Assembly (NCBI RefSeq): GCF_022678645.1
Contig: NZ_JALBWV010000006.1
Span: 159,314-223,313 of the forward strand
Length of the DNA: 64,000 nt
Direction of reading: 5' to 3'
Source: Saccharopolyspora soli
GTDB taxonomy: Bacteria > Actinomycetota > Actinomycetes > Mycobacteriales > Pseudonocardiaceae
The position numbers and the translations under genes are program-made. The notes beneath the pieces were generated by a model. The model saw nothing but the letters and a program-made list of their open reading frames with translations, was not told the origin of the DNA and did not search any database. Positions 27,985 to 36,702 of this stretch are shown here, piece after piece (the first letter of the stretch is position 1; each line of letters begins with the position of its first letter).

Positions 27985-28647
27985 CTAGGCCAGCGGGCGG
28001 CGGCAGATGTAGTGCAGGATCGGCGGGAGGTTGCGCCAGGTGGTGTGGGTGAGGACCTCGTCGAAGGTCTGCGCCAGGCGGGCGCGGAAGCGCCGACCGC
28101 CCGGCGTCTGGTCGGCGGGCGGGTAGGTGAGCGCGGTGAACGCGCCCTGCGGGGCGAGCGCCTCGGCCGCCTGGCGCAGGATGTGGTCCTGGGCGTCGCT
28201 GGGCAGCAGCGACCAGGGGATGCTGCTGATGATCGCGTCGACGCGATCCACGCCGTACTTGTCCAGCAGCGCCTGCAGGTCACCGGCGTCGCCGTGCACG
28301 ATCTCCATCCACGGCTTGTGCGTCCGCAGGTGCTCGACCATGCCCTTGCCGAGCTCGATGCCGATGTGCCGAGCGCCCTCGGGCAGTCGTCGGTGGATGC
28401 CGTCGCTCAACGAACCGGTGCCGGGACCGAGTTCGACCACCACCGGTGCGCCGGTGGTCGGCACGACCTGGGCAACCGTCGCGGCCACCGCGGCCGAGGT
28501 GGGTGTTGCCGCGCCGACCATCCTCGGGTTGCGCACCGCGGTGTTGAAGAAGGTGCGGTACTCGTCCAGCCTGCTGGCCGCGTTCTGGGTGGCCTTGCCG
28601 AGCCACGGTGCGGTCTTCGAACCGCGCTGGTCCTGCTGGGGTGTCAC
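27985..28647 (-). CDS. class I SAM-dependent methyltransferase, paralogue of the preceding gene
   Basis: The start is GTG 28647 behind AGGAG with four-base spacing; the frame is open further but without a site. The product has 220 aa. Matching landmarks are RNPRMVGAATPTSAAVA, VVELGPGTGSLSDGI, HIGIELGKGMVEHL and SSIPWSLLPSDAQ. The N-terminal 25 residues differ from its neighbour. The two genes run away from infA, so this gap holds divergent promoters. The tandem arrangement suggests duplication followed by divergence of the N-terminus. Confidence 0.75.
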   Translation of the reverse strand: MTPQQDQRGSKTAPWLGKATQNAASRLDEYRTFFNTAVRNPRMVGAATPTSAAVAATVAQVVPTTGAPVVVELGPGTGSLSDGIHRRLPEGARHIGIELGKGMVEHLRTHKPWMEIVHGDAGDLQALLDKYGVDRVDAIISSIPWSLLPSDAQDHILRQAAEALAPQGAFTALTYPPADQTPGGRRFRARLAQTFDEVLTHTTWRNLPPILHYICRRPLA

Positions 28648-29035
28648 GCTTCTCCTCGGTTGTCCCCCGGTCTGGGCTCTCGACCTCGGCGTCGAGCGTG
28701 TGATCGAAAGTAGTGAGCTCCTCAGGGCCCGCGCAAGCCGCCGATGAGAGCTGGTTCTGGAGCGTAACGGCAATGTTGCGCAGCGTGTCCGCAGGCGTGT
28801 TGAGCTGCCCCGATGTGGAGTGCCGATTCAGCGGCGCGTACGATGGAACATCGGCGCACGAGTGGCGTCGGTTCGTTGTGCCTTGAGTACCCGTGTTCGA
28901 GTATCCGGATCGGGTCAAGCACTTGGTGTTTCGAGCCGGGCCGCGGTGTGCCCGTCGCGGGTGCCGGGGCCTCCGGTGCCAGCGGCAGGGACCTGAAGGG
29001 TCCGAAAACCGTCACCGTCACGAAACGCGGAGGAC
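28648..29035. other. 388-base divergent intergenic region upstream of infA
   Basis: No gene is seen. A TACGAT (28840-28845) on the plus strand with TGGAGT 17 bases upstream is a possible infA promoter, giving a leader of about 185 bases. An ideal GGAGGAC ribosome-binding site lies just before ATG 29036. Confidence 0.4.
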
Positions 29036-29257
29036 ATGGGCAAGAAGGACGGGGCCATTGAGGTCGAGGGTCGGGTGATCGAACCGCTTCCCAACGCGAT
29101 GTTCCGAGTCGAGTTGGAGAACGGCCACAAGGTCCTCGCACACATCAGTGGCAAGATGCGCCAGCACTACATTCGCATCCTGCCCGAGGACCGGGTCGTG
29201 GTTGAGCTCTCGCCGTACGACCTTTCCCGTGGGCGCATCGTCTACCGCTACAAGTGA
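29036..29257 (+). CDS. infA: translation initiation factor IF-1
   Basis: The 73-aa product ([19 protein letters not shown]) is canonical IF-1, an S1/OB-fold protein that occupies the 30S A site during initiation. The motif [16 protein letters not shown] is intact. It is followed by rpmJ, rpsM, rpsK, rpsD, rpoA and rplQ in the conserved alpha-operon order. Confidence 0.98.
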   Translation: MGKKDGAIEVEGRVIEPLPNAMFRVELENGHKVLAHISGKMRQHYIRILPEDRVVVELSPYDLSRGRIVYRYK

Positions 29258-29311
29258 CCTCCACGGTGTCCGGTTGAACCCGGACACGCGTCCGAGCAGG
29301 AGAGCACGACC

Positions 29312-29425
29312 GTGAAGGTCCAGCCGAGTGTGAAGCGAATCTGCGACAAGTGCCAGGTCATCCGCCGTCACGGGCGGGTGCTGGTGATCTGCGACAACGC
29401 CCGCCACAAGCAGCGGCAGGGCTGA
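29312..29425 (+). CDS. rpmJ: 50S ribosomal protein L36
   Basis: A short 37-aa gene starting at GTG 29312 after [25 protein letters not shown] then [18 protein letters not shown]. The zinc ligands of the canonical form are present (CDKC ... C ... H). It is the zinc-containing L36 expected between infA and rpsM. It is too short for standard ORF cut-offs. Confidence 0.96.
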   Translation: MKVQPSVKRICDKCQVIRRHGRVLVICDNARHKQRQG

Positions 29426-29575
29426 GGCGCAGCGTCGCGAAACGATAAGTAGGAACTCCCACGACCTGTCGACCCGCGAGTGGGCCGACTGACCCCCGGA
29501 CCAGGCCGGGGCTCCGCGACCAGTCGCGGGGGCGGTGTGGGAGCAGACCTGGACAACAGAAGGAGAACCGGCCAG

Positions 29576-29956
29576 ATGGCACGGGTCGTCGGCGTTGATC
29601 TCCCGCGCGAGAAGCGCATGGAGATCGCGCTCACCTACATCTACGGGATCGGCAAGACCCGGTCGAAGGAGATCCTCTCCGCGACCGGCATCTCGCCCGA
29701 CGCCCGCCCACGCGACCTCGACGACGAGCAGCTCACCAAGCTGCGCGACTTCATCGAGAGCAGCTACCGGGTCGAGGGTGACCTCCGCCGCGAGGTCCAG
29801 GCCGACATCCGCCGGAAGATCGAGATCGGGTGCTACCAGGGGCTGCGGCACCGCCGCCACCTCCCGGTGCACGGGCAGCGGACCAAGACCAACGCCCGCA
29901 CCCGCAAGGGACCGAAGAAGACGGTCGCCGGCAAGAAGAAGGCCGGGAAGAAGTAA
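29576..29956 (+). CDS. rpsM: 30S ribosomal protein S13
   Basis: The start is ATG 29576 after AAGGAGA ([19 protein letters not shown]); the frame opens earlier but without support. The 126-aa product has the [11 protein letters not shown] helix-two-turn-helix and the basic tail [21 protein letters not shown] that contacts P-site tRNA. It is 150 bases from rpmJ and 25 from rpsK. Confidence 0.98.
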   Translation: MARVVGVDLPREKRMEIALTYIYGIGKTRSKEILSATGISPDARPRDLDDEQLTKLRDFIESSYRVEGDLRREVQADIRRKIEIGCYQGLRHRRHLPVHGQRTKTNARTRKGPKKTVAGKKKAGKK

Positions 29957-29981
29957 GCCTCGCTAGGAGTCAGCTAAAACC

Positions 29982-30386
29982 ATGCCACCCAAGTCTCGCG
30001 CTGGCGCCGTCAAGAAGGTGCGGCGCAAGGAAAAGAAGAATGTCGCGCACGGTCAGGCGCACATCAAGAGCACGTTCAACAACACCATCGTTTCGATCAC
30101 CGACCCGACCGGTGCGGTGATCAGCTGGGCCTCGGCCGGGCACGTCGGGTTCAAGGGCTCCCGCAAGTCCACCCCGTTCGCCGCGCAGATGGCCGCCGAG
30201 AACGCGGCCCGCAAGGCCGCCGAGCACGGCATGAAGAAGGTCGACGTCTTCGTCAAGGGTCCGGGTTCGGGCCGGGAAACGGCGATCCGCTCGCTGCAGG
30301 CCGCCGGTCTTGAGGTCGGCACCATCCAGGACGTCACCCCGCAGCCGCACAACGGCTGCCGCCCGCCGAAGCGTCGTCGGGTCTGA
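29982..30386 (+). CDS. rpsK: 30S ribosomal protein S11
   Basis: The 134-aa product begins [19 protein letters not shown] and carries [18 protein letters not shown] and the conserved [15 protein letters not shown] and [13 protein letters not shown] ends. S11 lines the 30S platform next to S18 and binds the mRNA path near the Shine-Dalgarno region. It is 24 bases upstream of rpsD. Confidence 0.98.
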   Translation: MPPKSRAGAVKKVRRKEKKNVAHGQAHIKSTFNNTIVSITDPTGAVISWASAGHVGFKGSRKSTPFAAQMAAENAARKAAEHGMKKVDVFVKGPGSGRETAIRSLQAAGLEVGTIQDVTPQPHNGCRPPKRRRV

Positions 30387-30409
30387 GCCGCGGGAAGGAG
30401 TAGACAAAG

Positions 30410-31015
30410 ATGGCTCGTTACACCGGTCCCGCGACCCGCAAGTCCCGCCGTCTGAAGGTTGACCTCGTCGGTGGTGACCAGGCGTTCGAGCGGCGTCCGT
30501 ACCCTCCGGGGCAGCACGGCCGCGCGCGCATCAAGGAAACCGAGTACCTGCTGCAGCTCCAGGAGAAGCAGAAGGCGAAGTTCACCTACGGCGTGCTGGA
30601 GCGGCAGTTCAGCAACTACTACGAGGAAGCCAACCGGCGTCCCGGCAAGACGGGTGACAACCTGCTGCAGTTGCTGGAATCCCGGCTGGACAACGTGGTT
30701 TACCGCGCTGGCCTGGCCCGCACCCGCCGGATGGCGCGGCAGCTGGTCAGCCACGGCCACTTCACGGTCAACGGCAAGAAGGTGAACGTCCCCAGCTTCC
30801 AGGTTTCGAAGTGGGACATCATCGACGTCAAGCCGAAGTCGATGCCCACCACGCCGTTCATCATCGCCAAGGAGACCCTCGGCGAGCGGCCGGTCCCGGC
30901 TTGGTTGCAGGTCGTGCCCTCGAACCTGCGGATCCTGGTGCACCAGCGCCCGGAGCGCGCGCAGATCGACACCCCGGTCACCGAGCAGCTCATCGTCGAG
31001 CTCTACTCGAAGTGA
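30410..31015 (+). CDS. rpsD: 30S ribosomal protein S4
   Basis: The 201-aa product begins MARYTGPATRKSRRLKVD, contains the S4 RNA-binding domain (RLDNVVYRAGLARTRRMAR) and ends IVELYSK. The N-terminal zinc-finger Cys residues of some S4 proteins are absent, as in the zinc-free form. S4 nucleates the 30S body and affects accuracy. A 141-base gap separates it from rpoA. Confidence 0.98.
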   Translation: MARYTGPATRKSRRLKVDLVGGDQAFERRPYPPGQHGRARIKETEYLLQLQEKQKAKFTYGVLERQFSNYYEEANRRPGKTGDNLLQLLESRLDNVVYRAGLARTRRMARQLVSHGHFTVNGKKVNVPSFQVSKWDIIDVKPKSMPTTPFIIAKETLGERPVPAWLQVVPSNLRILVHQRPERAQIDTPVTEQLIVELYSK

Positions 31016-31156
31016 CGCGCAGCCGTCGGCGGCCCGTTCGGTCGCCGACGGCTCGCCCAGCGGTGGCGGTGCAGGAATCCGCCACCGGCCCGCCCCGTGC
31101 GGGCACGCCATTCCATCGGCGTCAAATAGCGGGCGCCGTGAGGAAAGGAAAACGAA

Positions 31157-32236
31157 GTGCTCATCTCCCAGCGACCCACACTGTCCGAAGAGGCGGTGTC
31201 GGAGACCCGTTCCAGGTTCGTCATCGAGCCGCTGGAGCCGGGCTTCGGCTACACCCTCGGCAACTCGCTGCGTCGTACCCTGCTCTCCTCGATCCCAGGG
31301 GCGGCGGTCACCAGCCTGCGCATCGACGGTGTGCTGCACGAGTTCACCACGATTCCCGGTGTGAAGGAAGACGTCACCGACGTCATCCTGAACATCAAGG
31401 AGCTGGTCGTCAGCTCCGAGGAAGACGAGCCGGTGACGATGTACCTGCGCAAGCAGGGACCGGGTGAGGTCACCGCGGCCGACATCGTGCCGCCCGCTGG
31501 CGTCACGGTGCACAACCCGGATCTGCACATCGCCACCCTCAACGCGAAGGGCAAGCTGGAGATCGAGCTCGTCGTCGAGCGCGGTCGCGGCTACGTCCCC
31601 GCGATGCAGAACAAGCAGACCGGTGCCGAGATCGGCCGCATCCCGGTCGACTCGATCTACTCGCCGGTGCTGAAGGTGACCTACAAGGTCGAGGCCACCC
31701 GGGTCGAGCAGCGCACGGACTTCGACAAGCTGATCCTCGACGTGGAGAGCAAGCCGTCGATCACCCCGCGCGACGCGGTGGCATCGGCTGGGCGCACTCT
31801 CGTCGAGCTGTTCGGGCTCGCCCGCGAGCTCAACGTCGACGCCGAAGGCATCGAGATCGGCCCGTCGCCCGCCGAGGCCGACACCATCGCGGCCTACGCG
31901 ATGCCGATCGAGGACCTCGACCTGACGGTGCGTTCCTACAACTGCCTCAAGCGGGAGGGCATCCACACCGTCGGCGAGCTGGTCTCGCGCAGCGAGGCCG
32001 ACCTGCTGGACATCCGCAACTTCGGTGCGAAGTCCATCGACGAGGTCAAGATGAAGCTGGCCGGGCTGGGGCTCGCGCTCAAGGACAGCCCGCCCGGATT
32101 CGACCCGTCCGCCGCGGCGGCCGAGTACCCGTCCGAGGGTTGGTCCTCCGAGGGAGCCACCGTCGGTGCGGTCGGACCCGTCGAGGACAACGGCTACGAC
32201 GACGGTCAGGACTACGCGGAGACAGAGCAGCTGTAG
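31157..32236 (+). CDS. rpoA: RNA polymerase alpha subunit
   Basis: The 359-aa product starts at GTG 31157 ([19 protein letters not shown]) after AGGAAAGG. The N-terminal assembly domain has [19 protein letters not shown]. The C-terminal domain has [19 protein letters not shown] and the helix-hairpin-helix [11 protein letters not shown] that contacts UP elements and activators. An extra acidic/aromatic tail of about 40 residues ([16 protein letters not shown]) extends beyond the usual end. Confidence 0.98.
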   Translation: MLISQRPTLSEEAVSETRSRFVIEPLEPGFGYTLGNSLRRTLLSSIPGAAVTSLRIDGVLHEFTTIPGVKEDVTDVILNIKELVVSSEEDEPVTMYLRKQGPGEVTAADIVPPAGVTVHNPDLHIATLNAKGKLEIELVVERGRGYVPAMQNKQTGAEIGRIPVDSIYSPVLKVTYKVEATRVEQRTDFDKLILDVESKPSITPRDAVASAGRTLVELFGLARELNVDAEGIEIGPSPAEADTIAAYAMPIEDLDLTVRSYNCLKREGIHTVGELVSRSEADLLDIRNFGAKSIDEVKMKLAGLGLALKDSPPGFDPSAAAAEYPSEGWSSEGATVGAVGPVEDNGYDDGQDYAETEQL

Positions 32237-32287
32237 AGCTGTGTTTGCGCGCCCGGGGTACCGGCGCGCCCTGAGAGGAGCAAACCG

Positions 32288-32842
32288 ATGCCCACCCCGA
32301 CAAAGGGTCCGCGTCTCGGCGGGTCGCCCGCGCACGAGCGGCTCATTCTGGCCAACCTGGCCACTTCGCTGTTCGAGCACGGCCGGATCACCACGACCGA
32401 GGCGAAGGCGAAGCGGCTGCGGCCGATCGCCGAGCGGCTGATCACCAAGGCCAAGAAGGGCGACCTGCACAACCGTCGCGAGGTCATGAAGACCATCCGC
32501 GACAAGGACGTCGTGCACAAGCTCTTCGCCGAGATCGGCCCGTTCTTCGCCAACCGCCCCGGCGGTTACACCCGCATCATCAAGACGATGCCGCGCAGGG
32601 GTGACAACGCGAAGATGGCCGTCATCGCGTTGGTGACCGAGCAGACCGCCACCGCCGAGGCGGAGGCCGCTCGCGGCACGAAGTTCGCCAAGGACGAGCC
32701 GAAGGTCACCGAGGCTCCGGAGGCCGAGGTGACCGAGGCACCGGCGGAGGCCGTCGAGGCCGAGGACACCGCTGCCGAGGCCAAGGCGGAGGACACCGCT
32801 GAGGCCAAGGCCGAGGACGCCGAGAAGAAGGACGAGTCCTGA
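32288..32842 (+). CDS. rplQ: 50S ribosomal protein L17 with acidic Ala/Glu tail
   Basis: The 184-aa product begins [19 protein letters not shown]; the L17 core ends near residue 118 ([10 protein letters not shown]). It is followed by about 60 residues of Ala/Glu/Lys repeats ([20 protein letters not shown]), a low-complexity tail frequent in actinobacterial L17. A GAGGAG site precedes ATG 32288. It closes the alpha operon and is 71 bases from the first clear truA codon. Confidence 0.97.
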   Translation: MPTPTKGPRLGGSPAHERLILANLATSLFEHGRITTTEAKAKRLRPIAERLITKAKKGDLHNRREVMKTIRDKDVVHKLFAEIGPFFANRPGGYTRIIKTMPRRGDNAKMAVIALVTEQTATAEAEAARGTKFAKDEPKVTEAPEAEVTEAPAEAVEAEDTAAEAKAEDTAEAKAEDAEKKDES

Positions 32843-32913
32843 TTCCTGGTTCTGCCGCGAACGAGCCCGTCGCTCCCGCTGGGGAGGGCGGGCTCGTTCG
32901 CATCCGCCTCGAC

Positions 32914-33738
32914 TTGAGCTACGACGGCACGGATTTCTGCGGGTGGGCGCGGCAACCGGGCCAGCGGACGGTGCAGGGCCTCGTGGAGGACGCGCTGGCG
33001 AAGCAGCCGCCGGGACGGTCGGTGCCGCGGTCAGTGGTTGTCGCCGGGCGGACGGATTCCGGTGTGCACGCATCGGGTCAGGTGGTGCACTTCGACGTGG
33101 CGCCCTACGGCCCGACCGACAGCGGGTGGCTTTCCGTTGATGCGCAGGGGATTCCGGACCTCGCGCGGATGGTCCACCGGTGGAACCGGATCCTGCCGCC
33201 GGACGTGCGGGTGCTGGGCGCCAGAGTGGTGCCACCGGCGTTCGACGCGCGGTTCTCGGCGCTGCGTCGGCATTATCGCTACCAGGTGTCGGACGCGCCG
33301 TGGGGCGTGGATCCGTTGCGGCGCAGGGACACGCTCGCCTGGAACCGCCCGCTGGACGTGGCCGCGCTCAACACGGCGGCGCAGGAGTTGTTGGGGCTCA
33401 ACGACTTCGCGGCGTACTGCAAACCGCGAGACGGCGCCACCACGGTGCGCGAACTGCAGCGCTTCGAATGGGAACGCGTGGGGCGGCACCTGATCGTCGC
33501 GCAGGTGACCGCGGATGCGTTCTGCCACTCGATGGTCCGCAGCCTGGTGGGCACCCTCCTGATGGTCGGAGACGGCCGCCGAAACCCGCCCTGGCCAGCG
33601 GAAATCCTGAAGTCCACCACCCGCACCACAGCGGTGGCACCAGCCCACGGTCTCACCCTGACGGCGATCGACTACCCCCCGGACGAAGAACTCGAAGCAA
33701 GAGCCACCCAAACCCGAGCCGTGCGCACCCTCCGGTGA
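32914..33738 (+). CDS. truA: tRNA pseudouridine synthase A
   Basis: The catalytic Asp motif [10 protein letters not shown] and the C-terminal [20 protein letters not shown] motifs identify TruA, which makes pseudouridine at tRNA positions 38-40. The annotated start TTG 32914 would yield 274 aa but removes the conserved first strand RIRLDL, which is encoded in frame just upstream (bases 32896-32913) with GGGGAGG before it but no ATG, GTG or TTG. The true start is therefore uncertain: a non-standard start near 32839-32842 or a sequence error are options. Confidence 0.93.
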   Translation: MSYDGTDFCGWARQPGQRTVQGLVEDALAKQPPGRSVPRSVVVAGRTDSGVHASGQVVHFDVAPYGPTDSGWLSVDAQGIPDLARMVHRWNRILPPDVRVLGARVVPPAFDARFSALRRHYRYQVSDAPWGVDPLRRRDTLAWNRPLDVAALNTAAQELLGLNDFAAYCKPRDGATTVRELQRFEWERVGRHLIVAQVTADAFCHSMVRSLVGTLLMVGDGRRNPPWPAEILKSTTRTTAVAPAHGLTLTAIDYPPDEELEARATQTRAVRTLR

Positions 33739-33744
33739 CAGGTG

Positions 33745-34349
33745 TCAACCCGTGCGCCGGGATCGGCCGGGTTCGGCTTCGAGGTAGGCCAGCACCACCA
33801 TCACCCGGCGGTTGTGGTCGTCGGATGGCGGCAGGCCGAGCTCGGCGAAGATGTTGTTGGTGTGCTTGCCGATCGCCTTGTCGGTGACCAGCAGGCGCGC
33901 GGCTATCGCGGCATCGGACATGCCCGGACCAGTTCGCGCACCTGGTCGGGATCGCCGGTGCTCCTGGCGAGTGCATTCGCACCGAGACCAGCCGCGCCTG
34001 CGCGCCGTCGTGCAGGTCGCGCTCGATGCGGCGCAGCTCGGAAGCCTGCGCATCGACGGCTGCGGCTCGGGACTCGGACAGCTCCCGAACCCGCTCGGCC
34101 AACGGCGAAGCGGGGCGCAGCAGCCGCTCGGCGAGGTGCGCCTGCAACACGTTCAGCAGCGGGATCGCGGGCCAATCCGATCGCGATGAACACCAGGACG
34201 GACATCGAGAGCGTGATCGTCACCGACTTGCTGGATTCCGCAACGCGCAGGTTGAAGATCACTTCGACGAAGTAGAGCAATGCCGCGATGACGATCAGAC
34301 AGCTCGGGCCGACCAAGCAGTCCGCGCCGTCTGCGCTGCGTCGGCGACC
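33745..34349 (-). pseudogene. relic of a NarL-type two-component system (histidine kinase fused to response-regulator remnant)
   Basis: Read on the minus strand, three fragments in three different frames follow in order. First come membrane helices (LIVIALLYFVEVIFNL-like, about 34330-34170), then the dimerisation/phosphoacceptor region of a HisKA_3 kinase (ESRAAAVDAQASELRRIERD, LHDGAQARLV; about 34150-33985), and last the HTH end of a LuxR-type regulator (SDAAIAARLLVTDKAIGKHT, NNIFAELGLPPSDD; about 33925-33745). The kinase ATPase domain and the receiver domain are missing, so at least one deletion and two frameshifts are needed. No open frame spans it. Confidence 0.75.
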
Positions 34350-34400
34350 GGGTGAGGGGCACCCGTGACCGAGTAACCGGGTCACGGGTGCCCCTCACCC
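34350..34400. repeat. palindromic element PE-A copy 2
   Basis: Perfect 21-base arms (34350-34370 and 34380-34400) share GGTGAGGGGCACC/GGTGCCCCTCACC with copies at 26968 and 62044. The inner pairs differ (CGTG/CACG here), i.e. they covary. The element directly abuts the two-component relic. Confidence 0.88.
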
Positions 34401-34432
34401 CGAAATCGTGGCGCAGAAGGTGCCCGACGTGG

Positions 34433-34475
34433 AAAAGCCCCGACCGTTGCTTGGCTTCTAGTGGTCGGGGCTTTT
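34433..34475 (-). terminator. terminator of the eccE unit (minus strand)
   Basis: AAAAGCCCCGACC (34433-34445) pairs perfectly with GGTCGGGGCTTTT (34463-34475). On the minus strand it lies 21 bases beyond the stop of the 34496 gene and ends in a short T-run. Confidence 0.75.
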
Positions 34476-34495
34476 GCGCGCGGTGTGTGCGGGGA

Positions 34496-35227
34496 TCAGT
34501 CGCCTCGGCGGATTGGGCCGAGGATTTCTTGTTCCTTCTTGTTCGTCACCAGGCGGATCATCGTCCACGTCATGTTGCCGAGGGCGATCACCGAGTCGTC
34601 CTTGAGCTGGGTCAGCTGTTGGACCTGGTGGCCTCGCAGGCTCCAGATGCGCTGGGCGAGCTGGGCCTGGTTCAGCGGCAGGCGTTGCAGCAGGACCAGA
34701 TCCGCAGTGTTCGCCGCCGTACCGCTGCTGACCTGCGGGTGCAGGTAGGGCAGCACGTACATGGTGGTTTGCCACGGCGCTCGCGGCGGGAACAGCTCTT
34801 GCGGCACCGCGCCGCCGTCGTGCACCACCAGCAGCGGAGTGTCCTCAGTGGACCGGGGCAGGTCGAACGGCGCTAGCCGTCGAATCTGCGCCAGTGGCAC
34901 CGGCTTTCCGTCCGGTGTCTGCCCGGCCGCCCGTTCCAGCATCTTCCACGCCGCCGGTCGTCCGGTGGCGACGATCACCCAGGCGCCGGTGGCCATCGCG
35001 CGCAACGCGAGCTGCCGGGCGAGGTACAGGCCGCCGACGGTGACCATGCGGGTCGGGGACGGCCGCAGCATCGACGCGGCCTGCGCTTCGCCCTGCTGGT
35101 CCGAACCGATGATCACGCCACCGCGGTCGCCGGACGGGCTGATGGTGTCCAGGGTTTCCGGGGTGACCAGGAACTCCGGTGCGGCGCCCTGGCTGCCGGG
35201 CACATCGATCGTTCTGCTTCGGCTCAT
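34496..35227 (-). CDS. uncharacterised protein coupled to EccE
   Basis: The 243-aa product begins MSRSRTIDVPGSQGAAPEF. Its ATG overlaps the eccE stop (ATGA), so the two are translationally coupled and almost certainly act together. Visible features are GGVIIGSDQQGE, LALRAMATGAWVIVATGRPA and a mixed alpha/beta composition with no membrane helix or signal. The first segment could be a P-loop-less nucleotide-like fold, comparable to C-terminal parts of ESX components. I do not recognise a family; a split-off cytosolic part of EccE is one possibility. Confidence 0.7.
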   Translation of the reverse strand: MSRSRTIDVPGSQGAAPEFLVTPETLDTISPSGDRGGVIIGSDQQGEAQAASMLRPSPTRMVTVGGLYLARQLALRAMATGAWVIVATGRPAAWKMLERAAGQTPDGKPVPLAQIRRLAPFDLPRSTEDTPLLVVHDGGAVPQELFPPRAPWQTTMYVLPYLHPQVSSGTAANTADLVLLQRLPLNQAQLAQRIWSLRGHQVQQLTQLKDDSVIALGNMTWTMIRLVTNKKEQEILGPIRRGD

Positions 35228-36528
35228 GCCGCACCTCCCAGCGGCAGCGTCGCTGCGTAACCGGCCAGTTGCGAGCCGCGCAGCGGTGTCAGGGTCAACC
35301 CGAGGCGGTGGCTGATCGCCTTCAGCCGCTCGTCGGCGGCGTCCAGCTCGGTGGGGGTGCGGGCGCTGACCCGGACCAGCCCGCGCAACCCGACCTCACC
35401 TTCCTCGCCTGCTGGCGAGATGGACAGCGCGATGCTGGTGGACAGCGCGCGGATACCGGTGAGCGCGTTGAGGCTGTCGTTCATCTGGTGCGGCCAGGTG
35501 GTGATGGCGTAGCTGGAATGCCCGACACCTCCGGCCGTCACGCCGTCCCACCGCTCCTTGAGCCCTACCGGTCGTTGCGAGCCGAGCACGTTGTGCAGCT
35601 CCGCCGAAGAGATCCCGGCCTGCAGCAGTTCGTCCGGGTCCAGCGGGCGACTCGGCACGCCCCGCCGCTCCAACGCGTTGCGGACTCGGGACAGCGCCCC
35701 GATGAGCGCCCGCTGCGCGCCGAGAACACCGCCGCCGCGCTCGCCGATCGCCTTGGCGCAGCGCTGCGGATCGAGGCGGACCGCGATCCAGGTGGTGCGC
35801 CGCGCGGCCGCGGGCAGTCGGCCGAGGACTTCGAGGTAGGAGTTCAGCGCGGGCGAATTCGACGGCAGCGCCGCGCTTCCCGGATAGCAGTGCCAGATGA
35901 CCTGGATCGCGTCGAGCACCACCCCGCGGTCTTCCAGACACGGAACCAGCACGCCCAGCGGCAGGTTCGGTGCGTTGTCAACCGGGTTCAGCAGCGACGG
36001 TGCAGGCTCGACCATCAGCACCGCGGTCCACTTGCCGTTGTGCCAGGCCATGCCGACCGGGTTGCGGTCGTGGTCCTGGGTGCGGGCGATCACCAGGTCT
36101 TCGACGACCAGGCGCAGCAGGGCGACCCGGTGGTTCTCGTCCGGGCCGATGATGCCGTCGCCGTCCTTGTCCTCAGCCGGTTCCATGGCGTCGACGTTGG
36201 CCGGGTGGGAAACCCGGGTGTGGTTGCGGCCGCGGTATTCGAGCACCAGCCCGAACCACTGCGTGAACCACCGGCCGCGACGGCGCAGCAGCGCGATGAT
36301 CAGCGCCAGCACCGCGACCCCTGCGCCGACCGGCAGCAGGATCTGGTTGATCAGGAAGAGGATCAGGCCGATGGCGAGGCCGACCTCGATGAGCACGATG
36401 TTGGCCGCCGGAATGCCGCCGAGCGTTACGCCGTTGATGCGTCGCCGTCGCGCGCGGATTCGGGCGCGGGGCGGGCTGGCGGGCCCGGGAGCTGTCGGCT
36501 GGGCCGGATGTTGCGTGGTCACGGACAT
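35224..36528 (-). CDS. eccE: type VII secretion protein EccE
   Basis: The start is ATG 36528 (SVTTQHPAQPTAPGP), with GGGGGAGAG upstream; the frame extends to 36639 without support. The 434-aa product has a Pro-rich N-terminus, two membrane helices (residues about 30-75; NIVLIEVGLAIGLILFLIN, LPVGAGVAVLALIIALL) and a cytosolic domain with the EccE-like WTAVLMVEP and VRVSARTPTELDAADERL. EccE stabilises the ESX membrane complex at its periphery. M. tuberculosis ESX-4 lacks eccE, so its presence here marks a fuller ESX-4-type apparatus. Confidence 0.78.
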   Translation of the reverse strand: MSVTTQHPAQPTAPGPASPPRARIRARRRRINGVTLGGIPAANIVLIEVGLAIGLILFLINQILLPVGAGVAVLALIIALLRRRGRWFTQWFGLVLEYRGRNHTRVSHPANVDAMEPAEDKDGDGIIGPDENHRVALLRLVVEDLVIARTQDHDRNPVGMAWHNGKWTAVLMVEPAPSLLNPVDNAPNLPLGVLVPCLEDRGVVLDAIQVIWHCYPGSAALPSNSPALNSYLEVLGRLPAAARRTTWIAVRLDPQRCAKAIGERGGGVLGAQRALIGALSRVRNALERRGVPSRPLDPDELLQAGISSAELHNVLGSQRPVGLKERWDGVTAGGVGHSSYAITTWPHQMNDSLNALTGIRALSTSIALSISPAGEEGEVGLRGLVRVSARTPTELDAADERLKAISHRLGLTLTPLRGSQLAGYAATLPLGGAA

Positions 36529-36702
36529 CCGTTCGGTCTCTCCCCCTCGCAGGTCAGGTGCGGCACTCGGCGCGCGGGACGCGTTCTTCGACAAGCCGCG
36601 TGATGAGAATACTGACGGACTCGGTCGAACCGCACCCATTTGGTATCTCTCTGCGACTATCCTGCGAAACCGTACCTCGGACGGGAGAGCTGTAGGCGAA
36701 GA
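36529..36702. promoter_or_regulatory. divergent promoter region of eccE and eccB
   Basis: On the minus strand TATTCT (complement of 36606-36611) and on the plus strand TATCCT (36658-36663) fit -10 elements facing eccE and eccB respectively. Neither has a good -35 at 17-18 bases, so an activator or alternative sigma factor may be involved. Confidence 0.35.

Noticed and set aside
30053..33235. 1060-codon open frame on the minus strand opposite rpsK-rpsD-rpoA-rplQ-truA
   Set aside because: It mirrors several certain plus-strand genes and has shadow-type composition (Leu/Arg/Asp/His-rich); long antisense frames are expected at this GC content.
33653..34385. Intact two-component genes on the minus strand
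   Set aside because: Recognisable segments lie in three different frames and key domains are missing, so it is recorded as a pseudogene.
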